A stretch of DNA of 64,000 nt from Tetrapyrgos nigripes (taxonomy: Eukaryota; Basidiomycota; Agaricomycetes; Agaricales; Campanellaceae). Below are positions 1 to 10,007 of the stretch, in pieces. The first letter of the stretch is position 1, and each line of letters begins with the position of its first letter. The position numbers and the translations under genes were made by a program. The notes beneath the pieces were generated by a model. That model did not search any database and was not told where the DNA came from. It was given only the letters and a program-made list of their open reading frames with translations. The stretch covers positions 1 to 64,000 of the forward strand of contig JAACJM010000350.1 of assembly GCA_013368315.1 (NCBI GenBank), written 5' to 3'.

Positions 1-585
1 GCGCATCGCACCAGGGAAACCTTTGAGGGGTAACCCGCCACACCGAAGGTGCGTCACCTTTCCCAATTGAAGCCGATTAAGAGTCGCCTCAGCAATATCC
101 ATATGCATAGTTTAACGTCTTTTCGGACACACCATGGCATATGGTTTAGTGGTAGATGGAATGACGGGAAGAGCAGACCCGAGCTGCCTGGACGGTAGAC
201 GTAGCCAGTGGAGCAAACTCGACTGGCAAACAGGTATGAGCGGCGCAAAACGCCAGTCTCGTGGGCTCGAGGATATTCAGAGCCAGTGCAATAGGACTTG
301 TAGTGTATCATAGCACAATGCAATAGTTTAACGTCGTTTCGGACGAGAGCACTGGAGGTTGGGACAATCTCTCAGCGTATTAACCATGCAGAAAGAGGGA
401 GAGGATACGTACCTTATAAGAAAAACAAACCTTTATTGCACCCAAGCAGTCGGGAAGGAAAGAATAGCCAGTGAGCAGACTCAGCTGGCGACGGACAGTT
501 ACGAGCGGCGCAAACGCCAATCTCGTAGGCTTGAAGTTATTCAAAGCCTGATTTCCTTAGAGACCTTGAAGGTAGGGGTCCAAAA
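1..585. repeat. Degenerate direct duplication, no gene seen
   Basis: No convincing coding sequence. Two diverged direct copies of a segment of about 80 bp lie at 204-282 and 467-548; both contain a GAGCGGCGCAAA-type core followed by a 'cgcca(g/a)tctcgt(g/a)gg' stretch. A second short motif (TAGTTTAACGTC followed by TTTCGGAC) occurs near 111 and 325. This looks like an old tandem duplication of unknown nature. Confidence 0.5.
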
Positions 586-831
586 GCTGTCGAGGAAGCC
601 TGCTTGAGGCTGTCGAGGGAGCCGTCTGGGGCGGGCGCTGTCGAGGAAGCTTGTTGGGAGCTGTCGAGGAAGCGTACAGAGGCAGGAAACCCCAACCCGA
701 CCCGTGGCTTGAGAGCTGTACAGCCGCTGACAAAGCAGCCCAGCTTTCCCCAGCCCCACGGCTTCTTTTCTTCGACAGCTACGCCCCGCCCCGCACAGCT
801 CCCTCGACAGCCAACAGGCTCCCTCGACAGC
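586..831. repeat. Fold-back repeat built from GCTGTCGAGG units
   Basis: Four direct copies of GCTGTCGAGG (586-595, 609-618, 637-646, 660-669) face three inverted copies (770-779, one mismatch; 802-811; 822-831). The sequence between units also pairs roughly, so the arms form an imperfect inverted repeat around a spacer of about 100 bp. Short reading frames through it are shadows of the repeat. It may be a small non-autonomous element; no target duplication was found. Confidence 0.6.
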
Positions 832-1506
832 TCTCCAAGTTTTCCTCTGGCCGCCCTACTCCCTTTGACCTGAATTACTTCGGTCAACGCAGTTGTACTT
901 TTGAGTCAACTGTGAATTTTGCCCAAGTCACTTTTGAGTGCTTGTGCATAACGAGGCAGCCGTTCTCTTCAGCCGTTCTCAAGTCTTCTCACCAGTACAC
1001 CCCTTCCTCGTGAGTATCATCATCATCTTGTTTCCGGAATCCATCTTTTACACTACTAACACCCTGCTTCTCTCTGCCTGCGACGCGTCAAACTCGATGA
1101 CTGCGTCGCAGGTTCGTTTTTCCAAAGCCATTCACAAATAAATCGGACCCAAACCTTGGTCTACCAGCTTAAGTATGAAAGGAAGGAATGCTAAGGTCAG
1201 CGCTGCTGGTGCTACCTTTCGCCAACTCATTTACTCTAGGTATTACTTCTCCTAATCACTCTGCCCAAAACCACCTCCAAGTTGTCGCTCAGATCTCTGT
1301 AAGCAATTCGAGCCCTCTCATCATGTCTCAGCTGACCAGGTCCCTTGTCTAAAAGCACCCATGACTCGGCGTTGTAACAGCAACATGAAGGACTCAGTGT
1401 CTTTCTCTCTGACTTCGAGAACCGAATCATCCTCTTTGGCAATTCTCAGCTTAGCACTCATGTATACGTATCTGCATCGATTCAATAAAATTGAACTACT
1501 ACTACA
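832..1506. other. Intergenic, no gene recognised
   Basis: About 670 bp with only short unsupported reading frames on both strands. It may hold the 3' untranslated region of the minus-strand WD40 gene that follows. Confidence 0.4.
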
Positions 1507-3072
1507 TCAAAAGGCTGAAGCACTGGCTGGTGATGTCTCCCTCTGCATAGCTACACCCGACAACCTTGTCTCAGGTGCCTTCATGTGTGTAGCCAAGGAA
1601 GTGGTCAAGGTGGGCATCACAGCTGATAGTGATCCGGTCGTCTCTAAGACGGCGCGCACTAACGCAGTCTGTGCTTCCCCAGGACCACCCTCTGCCCGCA
1701 AACTTCGACCCCACCCTGTGGCTGTGACGGAGCCACCGTAATTCTGATAAATTGCTATGCTAGCAGCTATCAGAATCAGAGCTTGCACCATCCAGCCGAG
1801 ACCGCGAAGCGCTGCGTGGATACGTCCGGAATCGAACCTGCCTACCCTGGTTTTCTTGCAGATGAAGATGGTGGTCTCGAGCTCCGAGGTTCCCAGCTCT
1901 CCAGCGGCAATGTATTCTGTTCCATTCAAAGTAAATGTCTGGCAAGGACCGTCAAAACCAAGCTGCAGGTGAATTCTGAATGATGTTTCGTACCGTAAGT
2001 CCATGTATCCTCGATTTCGTCCCTGTGGACAGGGTCTGGAGAAGTTCTCCGCTCCGTCTATCGAATACGTAGACGTTGCCGTGGTCACTGCCGCTGACGA
2101 TCACCTTGCAGGACTCTCCAAAGGCGACCTGCTTAGGTCGTCCGGCCTTCCTCTCCCTTGGTACTTTGAAGTCCTGAATTTTGGATCCATCAGTCATGCG
2201 ATATAGGGTGCACCCGCTTGTTATATCGTCGATGCAATAGACTGTCTTGGTGGAATCGCAAGTTCCGTATCCTCTGTCCCGGCAAGTAAGTAAAGAAATA
2301 ATCTTGAATGACTGACACATAACTCACATTCGCGTCCCGTGCACCAGCGACTGGTCGCTGCTCAAGCCATTTGCACCGTCCAACTTGTAGCTGAAGTCGA
2401 TCAGTTTGGAGTCCGGCGTCCTCAAAATACACTCACATAGCATCATGCATCCCAAAGACAACCACATCTCTCCGGTTATCAAACAACACAGACTTCGGAA
2501 TACTGTTATTGACCTGTATTGCCCACTTGTCTTCGGAGACCTTCATTGTCGTAGGATCAACAACAAACAGCGCAACGACACCTTCCCTATTCGTTGCTAC
2601 TAGTCTGGTGGTTGAGGAGTCGTAAGCCAACGAGGTTACTTCGCTCGGCTGAGCCATTTCGATGCACGCAACCTCTTCATAGCTCTATAGTTCTTCGGTG
2701 AGTAGACTCGTCCTTACAAAGAGAAGCTCCTTGCCTGATTATTACGAATCCAGAAGACTAGGTACCCGCTCCCGGTCCCATATATCAGTCCTTCCTCTAA
2801 CGTGTCTTGCCTCTTGATCCACAGAACGGCCGTCGTGGCATCGCGGACTTCGTTACTCGAAATCTGCTTAACGATGGACATCGTCTGCAGGTCCCATATG
2901 ACTGTGCCGTCGTTAGCTGTGTATAGGTCCATGTCAAGATTTCTGCTAACTATTGAGATTTGGAGCACTTACCACCGCTAGCAAGGTATCTCCCGTCCTC
3001 TGTGACTGCCATACACTGGATGGTTCCAGTATGTCCTTTGAGAGTGTGATCGAGTTGGTAAGTCAGCATCAT
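1507..3072 (-). CDS. WD40-repeat protein with a C-terminal membrane anchor
   Basis: Multi-exon gene read right to left. The start at 3072 (Met-Met-Leu-Thr-Tyr) leads straight into a typical WD40 blade with LKGHTGTIQCM and DGRYLASGG. A short GT-AG intron follows, then a blade with TVIWDL, and further exons with blade-like strands (VVALFVVD, VISGSD-like 'VIVSGSDHGNVYVFDRRSGE'). Near the C-terminus a single hydrophobic segment (ALILIAASIAIY) predicts one membrane span. This architecture, a short beta-propeller plus one terminal TM, is common in Agaricomycete hypothetical proteins and suggests a membrane-tethered scaffold; the partner is unknown. Exon borders near 2320-2440 and 1950-2090 are uncertain, and the true stop may lie before 1507. 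No inactivating mutation is evident. Confidence 0.7.
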
Positions 3073-3340
3073 AGTGATTTGTCCCTATACACTGATTTGA
3101 GAGACATTTATACTTCAGGCCTCAGACCTTATTATCTTTAACTCACAATAAGGTCGAAGCGTCAGCTTTCGCTGGCATCATCGCTTTTCGGTTCTTGCTT
3201 TTTGTCTTCGGATTTCCTTATTTGGTAACTGAATAGCATCCAGGACGAGAAATGACAATAGTAGCTTGGACGTCGCTTTGGACTCACAAAACAATAGAGT
3301 CCCCGCTATATACCTCAGGACTCACATCGACTCAACTTCA
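3073..3340. promoter_or_regulatory. Shared divergent promoter region
   Basis: The 268 bp between the divergent starts of the WD40 gene (minus) and the next gene (plus) must hold both promoters. No clear TATA box or named factor site stands out. Inferred from gene orientation only. Confidence 0.4.
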
Positions 3341-4082
3341 ATGCCTCCCACTGTCAGAGTCCGTTCTCGTGCCTCCCCGCGTCCACGCCCTCCCGCAGCT
3401 ATTCTTCTACTTTCTGACACCGATGTCTTCCCTTCACCGAGGCGACTCACACTTGCCGAAGAAGACCCCTGCGACACGATCCCACAAGCCGACCGTCATC
3501 ATCCATACCGTCGTCGCCGCAGCCGAGTTCATTTTCTCATCACTAACTCAGAGCAGTGCCCTCCATCCAGCTCCGGCCTCGGAAACCCGTTTCCAATGCC
3601 AGTCCCAGCCCAGGCAGAGCCTGCACCAATCACTGCTATACCATCCAACACACCCACAATTTCCAATCCAAGCTCTGATGGTGTCCGAAAAATCGCACAC
3701 GCCTGCCCTCCAAGAGCCGCATCTTTCGGCAGACACCAGCTGCTGAAGAGCTTTGCACATCCACTCGAAATCTCCCAAAAGTTTGAGGTAGGCACACCAT
3801 CAGAGTCTAGCCTGTCTGTTCTTACTTACCGTATCCAGGCATGTGTTGTTAAGGCTGCACGGGATCTCCCAGCCGCTTCCTACGATTCCCAGTCAGAGAG
3901 AGACCTCGAACCTGTCCGACAGAAGGTATATCTTCTGTTTCTTCATTACTCTCAAGCTGACTGCGAGTTAGATTCTGAAAGAGTGGAAAGTCTTTTTGGA
4001 CAATTACGAGGATCACTGGCCGATGAAATACCTTCTCATGATTGAGTGTAAGCAGAAGCCAAAAGCAAAGAGAAAGACCTAG
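3341..4082 (+). CDS. Hypothetical basidiomycete protein, three exons
   Basis: Start chosen at MPPTVRVRSR. Exon 1 encodes a basic, Pro/Ser/Arg-rich and probably disordered N-terminal half. Intron 1 (3788-3838, 51 nt) ends in TCCAG. Intron 2 (3926-3971, 46 nt) starts GTATAT and ends GTTAG. Removing both joins KFE to ACVVKAARDL and then RQK to ILKEWKVFLDNYEDHWPM, ending KAKRKT and a TAG stop. The folded-looking C-terminal part has a W-x-V-x3-N-Y-x3-H-W-P-x-K-Y-L pattern that I associate with short Agaricomycete proteins of unknown function. Without splicing the frame runs to 4045 and loses this end, so the spliced model is preferred. It is transcribed divergently from the WD40 gene. No function is proposed. 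Confidence 0.7.
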
Positions 4083-4795
4083 TCACCGGCTTCAGCACTG
4101 GCGCCAATTTGAGGCTGGGCTTTGTACTAGCGTCAGCTGGGCCGTCGCTGGATATTTGATACCTGGAAACGACTAGTTTCCAACCATCTAGGATACTTAT
4201 CTGTAAACAATAAGATTCCCAATGCAGTTTGAGCCATTAAATTCCCATCGTATCCCAGTAAAGTTTTGGTCCTTGTATTTATCGAGATTACCATTGCGTA
4301 TGCCATACTCGGAATATTAATATATCCAAACGAATTTCAGTCACTACAATTCTTTGGGAATGCGGACTAATTTGACACGAATGAACACAAAATGTATTCG
4401 AGTACATTTGCCCATTGATTTCTTTTGGGCTCAAACCTTTTGTTTCTGATATGGTTTCTGGCAGACTTATACTGATCAGGATATTTCACCTTTTCTATCT
4501 AACTTTCGCCTGCCTAACATTCATTCCTGCGCGGCGTGCACTGATAAGGCTACGCCGCGGAAATTGCAATATTACACGAAGCCGACCCCGCACGTCCGCT
4601 GAACGGTCCTTGGTCATACTTTGCTGTTTGCTACGTCTTCCGAGATGAAGAATTCTTCTTCAAGATCAGGACTGGAAGTAGAAGAGAAAAAAGGGAGGAG
4701 GAAGGAAAAAATTTTATGACATCATTCTGAGCGCATTTACTCCTCTCCTCAAGCCTCCATCGTCAGACTCATAGAACGATTCTAAACGAAAGACG
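4083..4795. other. Intergenic, no gene seen
   Basis: About 710 bp, AT-rich on the left; the right end (4670-4790) holds a purine-rich stretch and then CT-rich DNA just before the next start codon, a common layout for fungal promoters. No coding sequence supported. Confidence 0.5.
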
Positions 4796-5238
4796 ATGTC
4801 TACGAGCTCGGACTCTCAATCTCATCTTCGGCGTGTCCCTCAGTCTCAGTCACTGGATGAAGACCCCAAATCTGTAGCACAATGGACTGTTCACTTGTAT
4901 CAAAAATGCGAACGACTTCGCAATGGAAACCAGGCCCAGGGACTTGTACCACTCTCAGTCCTGAAGAAAGCAGCAGATGGTTATGTGTCTGAAGTAGGGG
5001 CCGAGAGGAAGGAGATTCGCGACATTATTGAGACTGGGTATCGGGTGGGTATCATTGATGAAGAGAAGAAGAATGGATTTTTAAGGAAGGTGGATGAGTG
5101 AGTGTTTATCGCTCCATCCTTCATTTGATTAAACTCAAGGCTGTCGATACAATACGGCGTTTCCCTTTCAAATACAGAATATGTAGCGATCTCCCCAGTG
5201 TCGCCGACAAGTACGTGCTTCATAGTACGAGTTCTTGA
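4796..5238 (+). CDS. Small hypothetical protein (120 aa), two exons
   Basis: Exon 1 is 4796-5097, intron 5098-5177 (80 nt, GTGAGT...ACAG), exon 2 5178-5238. The joined frame ends EICSDLPSVADKYVLHSTSS. The protein is hydrophilic and alpha-helical in appearance: a Ser/Gln-rich first 25 residues, then a charged body with a Trp near residue 31 and a KEIRDIIETGYRVGIIDEEKK stretch. There is no signal peptide or membrane span. The unspliced frame would stop three codons into the intron, which agrees with the splice model. I do not recognise a family. Confidence 0.6.
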
Positions 5239-5551
5239 GGTGGCCTCCTAAATTCGAACATGAATGCACAGAGCAAGTACTTCTTCACAAAAGACACTAG
5301 GCTCTGTGAAGATAACCCATCTTACGGTTGGTTTATGAGCCTTTCTTCGTGTTTTATCGGTATGCATATGCACTTATACTTATTCTACATGTACATCTAG
5401 GCTAACCACGATCTAACCAAAATCAAGAAGACTTTGGATAAAGAGATCATCATACCACTCATGGTTCGTTTCATTCAGTTATCATCTTCAATTGTCTATT
5501 CATGAATAATGATTATGGTCATGCCCACTTCGACTATCTGACTCGGAGTAG
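5239..5551. other. Possible upstream exons of the next gene
   Basis: Contains short coding-like stretches (a Met at about 5260 followed by NAQSKYFFTKDTRL; later LTKIKKTLDKEIIIPLM near 5415-5465), but I could not join them in frame with the exon starting at 5552. Confidence 0.25.
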
Positions 5552-5952
5552 ACAATATTCTCCTCCTTCGGCATTACCATCCACCAAATGCACGCGGATG
5601 CACAGCTCGAACCTCCCATCCAAGCCGACGACAGGGATCCCAGCGTGAGTCTCGCTATACAATCGCTGTCCGGAGGAGCGCCACCGCTCTCGTTGACTGA
5701 TGGTGAGTATGCCAAATAGACTCATGATGATCTACTGCAAGTTGAACGCATTCGAAACTTACCTCACTGCTCCGTATTGTTACTGCGTGGTTAGATCCTA
5801 CCTACGCGAATGTACCAGCTGTCAGTGGTAGTAATTCCCCCAGGACAGCAATTCAGCCACCCGAATCTCAAGTACGATCTGTCTCTTACCAAGAAGCAAC
5901 CAAAGCACCCGGGAGTACGTTCGATGTTGTGCAGCAGATGGAGAATGTGTAA
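5552..5952 (+). CDS. Partial hypothetical gene, last two exons
   Basis: An exon from 5552 (after a TAG acceptor) to 5702 encodes a stretch containing MHADAQLEPPIQADDRDPS and SLAIQSLSGGAPPLSLTD. A GTGAGT donor at 5703 opens an intron with two possible acceptors (5794 or 5818), both of which keep the frame. The final exon ends with VSYQEATKAPGSTFDVVQQ and stops at 5952. The phase agreement across the intron and the protein-like composition support a real gene, but its 5' exons and start are unclear. The product looks disordered and Ser/Pro-rich; no family recognised. Confidence 0.45.
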
Positions 5953-7794
5953 CACTTATGTGGAGCTTTGGTCCTTTGAGAATCGAGCTTCAATGGCAGG
6001 TATGTAGAGCTTTTGCTGCGAGCAATTGATTTTAAGTATGCTAAGGTGGCTACAGTGTCAGGCTATTGGATTTCCTTCTCGTTTTATGTACTACTTTTTG
6101 AAGATATGATACTACGTTCTTGTACTGCACTATTTTAACGATCGTCAATGTATACTTATAACAGGTAAACTTGTTATTGTCACTGAGGTCTCCTCACGTA
6201 AGTATCCCGCTCCGAGTTCGCCGACCCCAACCATACGAACTCCTATATCGATCCCTTAGCTCGGCGGTAGAGCGTCTGATTCCAGTAAGCTTGTGCAGTT
6301 ACTAAAATTGTCGGACCCGAACCATCACCATCACTTTTTCTTCATCGGTTTTCTCGTCATCCCATGCCCTTATGGCTTGCATAAAGAATCAGGAATCAAG
6401 AATCAAGAGTAAAGTAACTGATCTTGAAGGCGTGTAATCACTTGACACTGCTGTCTTATCGCTGACATTGTCATTGTGTAGATTATTGAGTTTTCTCGAC
6501 TTCTCAACCATGGTCTTTGTACCGTTTTCTACGTGCTTTGCGTGTTGGGAGGCTCCCTCTGGCCTCTTCCACCCCCTCCCACACATAATACAAGCCCTCT
6601 GTGTCCGCCGACGTCTGGGTACGCGTCTACAGCACCATCTCTCTCAACAGCAACGCGTGCCCCAGTTCTCACTTACAGACCGTGCAGCTGCGGGCCGGGT
6701 AACCGGTCTTTTCCGTCTCCGGCGAGTTCTAGGCCAGTCTTTGGACGACTGGGTCGCAGGGGGGTGTATGCCCAATGTACTTATGCCTTTCTGTGATGCT
6801 GGCGGAAATGGCAATCGTTTTTTTCCGAATGTTGTCTTTCCCCTCATGAGGTTAACGGTATCCTTTTGTGTTCATTCTTAAAAGCGACCTTGTTATGCCA
6901 TAAGTCAAGTGTAAGTACTTACCAGGCGCTTATCTTTCAGATTTGTTACAAGCCGTCAATTGCAGAAAGTATCCATCTACTCATGTATACTACCTGTTCC
7001 CAGTTCCGGAATATCCTCCTTGAGGTACACTTGCAGAAGGTCATCCGTCAACTCGGAGGAGGATCGGATAGGGTCGTGATTGTCATCTTGCCTTCTCGGT
7101 CCGGCAGTTCCTGGAGGGACACGCTGTGTATCTATCTGACTGAGGACTCTCAACTTCAACAATGGTGTCGTTACCCTATCGAGTGCTCTGATTTTTCAAA
7201 ACAGCGAGAACACTCTGAACAATGGCCTCGCGAATCTCATGACCTTCTCAATTTCCATGGACCGGGACGCCCTAGCAACTCTCAAGTCGTTACTTCCTTA
7301 CGGGTTAATCACTGCTCCAAATCAGACTTTCTAGACGGCCTACGATTATACGCGATAGCAATCAGGTTGCAACCTGCAATTGCATACTAGATTGCGAAGG
7401 TCGTGGTATTGACGGTTTCCTTTTCCCCAGGTGCAGTCTGCGTCACTGCGGTACCTTGGCTGCAGTATCGTCAGGTTTCCCCCTTCCCTTCCCTTCCTTT
7501 CCCTTTCTTCCTTGGACCTTCACCATTCACCGCCCTTCCGGGCCTGGTATTACTGTACATACCTTCCTTTTCCTTCCTTCCTTCCTTCCTCCCTTCCTTG
7601 CATAGGCTGGCTTTGTCAAGTTTTAACTTTCGACGTCAACTTTAACGCTTTCTCAACACCGTTTTCCCTTTCACATTCAAATTCGTCGGCTGCTGGACGG
7701 TGAAGTACTAGGATCGCACCGAACTCGTGCGTTGTACTAGTACTTCTTTTCACTCTTCAATTCGGATTCAGGCTGCCACTTCATCTCCAACCCA
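5953..7794. other. Long region without a supported gene; CT-rich tract at its end
   Basis: Reading frames of 137 aa (6468-6881, +) and 174 aa (6866-7390, +) exist but show no recognisable motif, and alternative frames are equally open. From about 7475 to 7610 the plus strand is a polypyrimidine tract (CCCTTCC/CTTCCTTCC runs), a frequent promoter feature upstream of filamentous-fungal genes, here preceding the membrane-protein gene at 7795. Confidence 0.4.
6252..6285 (+). tRNA. tRNA-Trp-like 5' half (degenerate)
   Basis: The sequence after ATCCCTTA carries a perfect D-arm (GCTC..GGTAGAGC) followed by GTCTGATTCCAG, which matches the 5' anticodon stem and a CCA anticodon loop of tRNA-Trp. No matching 3' anticodon-stem strand, standard T-arm or acceptor strand follows within about 80 bp, so a functional tRNA is unlikely. 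A T-rich tract follows near 6333. Confidence 0.4.
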
Positions 7795-10007
7795 ATGTCC
7801 TCGAAAAACTCTCAATCCACCGGAGCCGGTTCTAGCGCAGGGTCAGGAGGGGGAGCAGGCGCGGCGGCGGATGCAGGACCAGGAGGAGGAGGAGCAGGCA
7901 CTACAGCAGGAGGGTTGTTCACTCCAGACGAAGGTGCTCTCCTCATCGACATTTTGTTTTCTGCACCGTTGGCGACTTTATCTGTGAGTTGGATTCTCCT
8001 TCTTCAGGATTGATTGGGTTGGGTTGGATATAGTAATGATGTTGGACTGCGGTTGGGAGTTGACTTGGGAGGATAGCTGACCAGATGCTTTTGCTTTTTT
8101 GCTTGCTGTGTGATTGCTATGGAACGATTTTAGTTTGTGGTTTTCACCTACGGTGAGTTCAATTTCATACCATATCCGCCCATTCATATGCGACGAATTT
8201 ATGACGGCACTTCCTCCGGCCAGGTTTATACACCTTCCTCTTCCTCCTATCTGTTTACATCCTCACCATCAACAAACGAGAAAAACGATACAAAATACTG
8301 CACATCTTCTTTTCCTGTTTCCTCTTTGTCCTCGTCTCCGCTCAGGTTGCGTGTAAAATGATCAGTCAAGGGATGTTGCTGGTCAATTTATGGACGTCTG
8401 TGTTACTTCCGGCGATTGGAGTAGACGAGGAGAAATTGGCTCTTTCTGGGAGGGTTCATGATGCATTTCGATGGATCTTTATCTTTATCAAGTAAGGAGC
8501 TACTGATTTTTGGATCGCATTACGATGCTGAAACTCCCTTGGTCAAGCCTAACAGCTGAAATGATCTTCGTAAGTCTTGATTCCTTTTCGTTTTCTTTTT
8601 TGAAGGGAATGGGTAGCTTACGGCCTTGATACTACTTATACAGCTTCAAAGAACATTCGCGATCTGGAATTGTAGTCTTAAAATCATTGTATTGCCAGTC
8701 CTATTGACATTAGCCAACTTGGGTACGTACTGAGTGGTCATTCTGCTCGTACGAAAGGACGTCATTTAATATCTCCCATTCCAAACATGCAGGAATCGCA
8801 ATCGCAGCACAATTCCTCCCTCAAGCTAGTGTCAATGAATCAGTCCTTAGCGCGACAACGGCACATAACGTTGTATTCTCTGGGGTTTTTCTGGGAGTGA
8901 ATGTTTTTACGAATTTGGTTTTGACGGGGATGATAGGTGCGTCTATAGTCTAATCACCATTCGTGCTCGCTTTGAAAATATTTTTGATGATTCAAATACT
9001 TCTGTAAAGCCGGAAGAATCTGGTACACGCGCTATCAAACCAACAAGTACCTGACTCAATACCAGAATGGTGCAGCGCAGTCAAGAAGATATTCCTCTCT
9101 GATTGCAATTATGTGAGTGCTTGCAGTCCTGCGACTCTCCCTTCTACTCACTTACGCGTGGCTTTTTGGGTATGCTCATTTCCTCTAGCATCGAATCAGG
9201 AGTGTTATACCCAATGTTCTTAATCCTCAACATCATCCTCTCGTTCGGAAACTTCCCTGCAGACGAAAGACTCAGAATCACGCATGTAAATGGAGTCATA
9301 GATGATTTGCTTGGGTTGATCGCAGTGAGTGCTCACCGTTCCTATCGTTTGTGTGCATGCAAAAGCTAACTCGAGTCTTACAGGCAATATCACCTACACT
9401 TATCATCGTCCGAGCAGGATTAGGTCTGAGTATCGAGACTTTATCTGGATCCATCTCTACCAGACCCTCAACCCTTTTTAACAACGGACTCGATGGAAAC
9501 CCTCACCAAAATATTCCCGTCATGTCATTCATCGAATCTATATCTACTCGTCCCGAATCGAATTTAGGATTTCGAGAAACAGATCTTCGTAATAGCTTCA
9601 TGGACCTTGGCCCAGCTCATAGTGACTCTAGATCAGACATGAGATACTATAAAGCGAGTAGATCTTTCGACTCCCAAGACTCCAGAACAGGATCAAGGCT
9701 CTCAAATCTCAGCCCGGTCGAGGAGGTGAGGTATGGGTATGCTTATGATGGGTCCGAGTCTAGTGGACTCGGAGGAGCATATGGAGGGTACGTAAATGCG
9801 GGAGTACCACCAGGGGGACTCGTAGCTGGCCCAACACCGCCCGGGCCCCCGGGAGGATTTGTAGCTGGTCCACAGATTGCTCGTTCACGGCAACGAATGC
9901 AGTATCAGTATCATCATCAAACGAAAAGCTCTACCTCTAGAACGACAGGATCAGCTAATGTGTTAAGTAAATCAGAGTCAATGCCATCGTCATACTCTGG
10001 AAGATAG
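7795..10007 (+). CDS. Multi-pass membrane protein of unknown function
   Basis: Nine or so exons. Exon 1 (7795-7983) starts MSSKNSQSTG, with a Gly/Ala-rich tail before FTPDEGALLIDILFSAPLA. Introns I can place include 7984-8133, 8153-8370 (long, 218 nt), 8492-8547 and 8570-8643; later ones lie near 8722, 8937, 9113 and 9326. Hydrophobic segments follow in order: LLVNLWTSVLLPAIG, IFIFINLTAEMIF, IIVLPVLLTLANLG, VVFSGVFLGVNVFTNLVLTG, VLYPMFLILNIILSFG and ISPTLIIVRAGLGLS. Six to seven spans are therefore likely. The motifs GRIW, ESGVLYP and PTLIIVR match a family of basidiomycete seven-TM-like hypothetical proteins. The C-terminal tail is cytosolic-looking and Ser/Gly-rich. The last roughly 15 codons overlap Helitron sequence, so the native C-terminus is probably altered. 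Confidence 0.7.

Noticed and set aside
6252..6345. Functional tRNA-Trp gene
   Set aside because: The 3' anticodon stem, T-arm and acceptor strand are missing or unrecognisable.
6468..7390. Two plus-strand frames of 137 and 174 aa
   Set aside because: No motif, no convincing splice pattern, and other frames equally open; left as unassigned.
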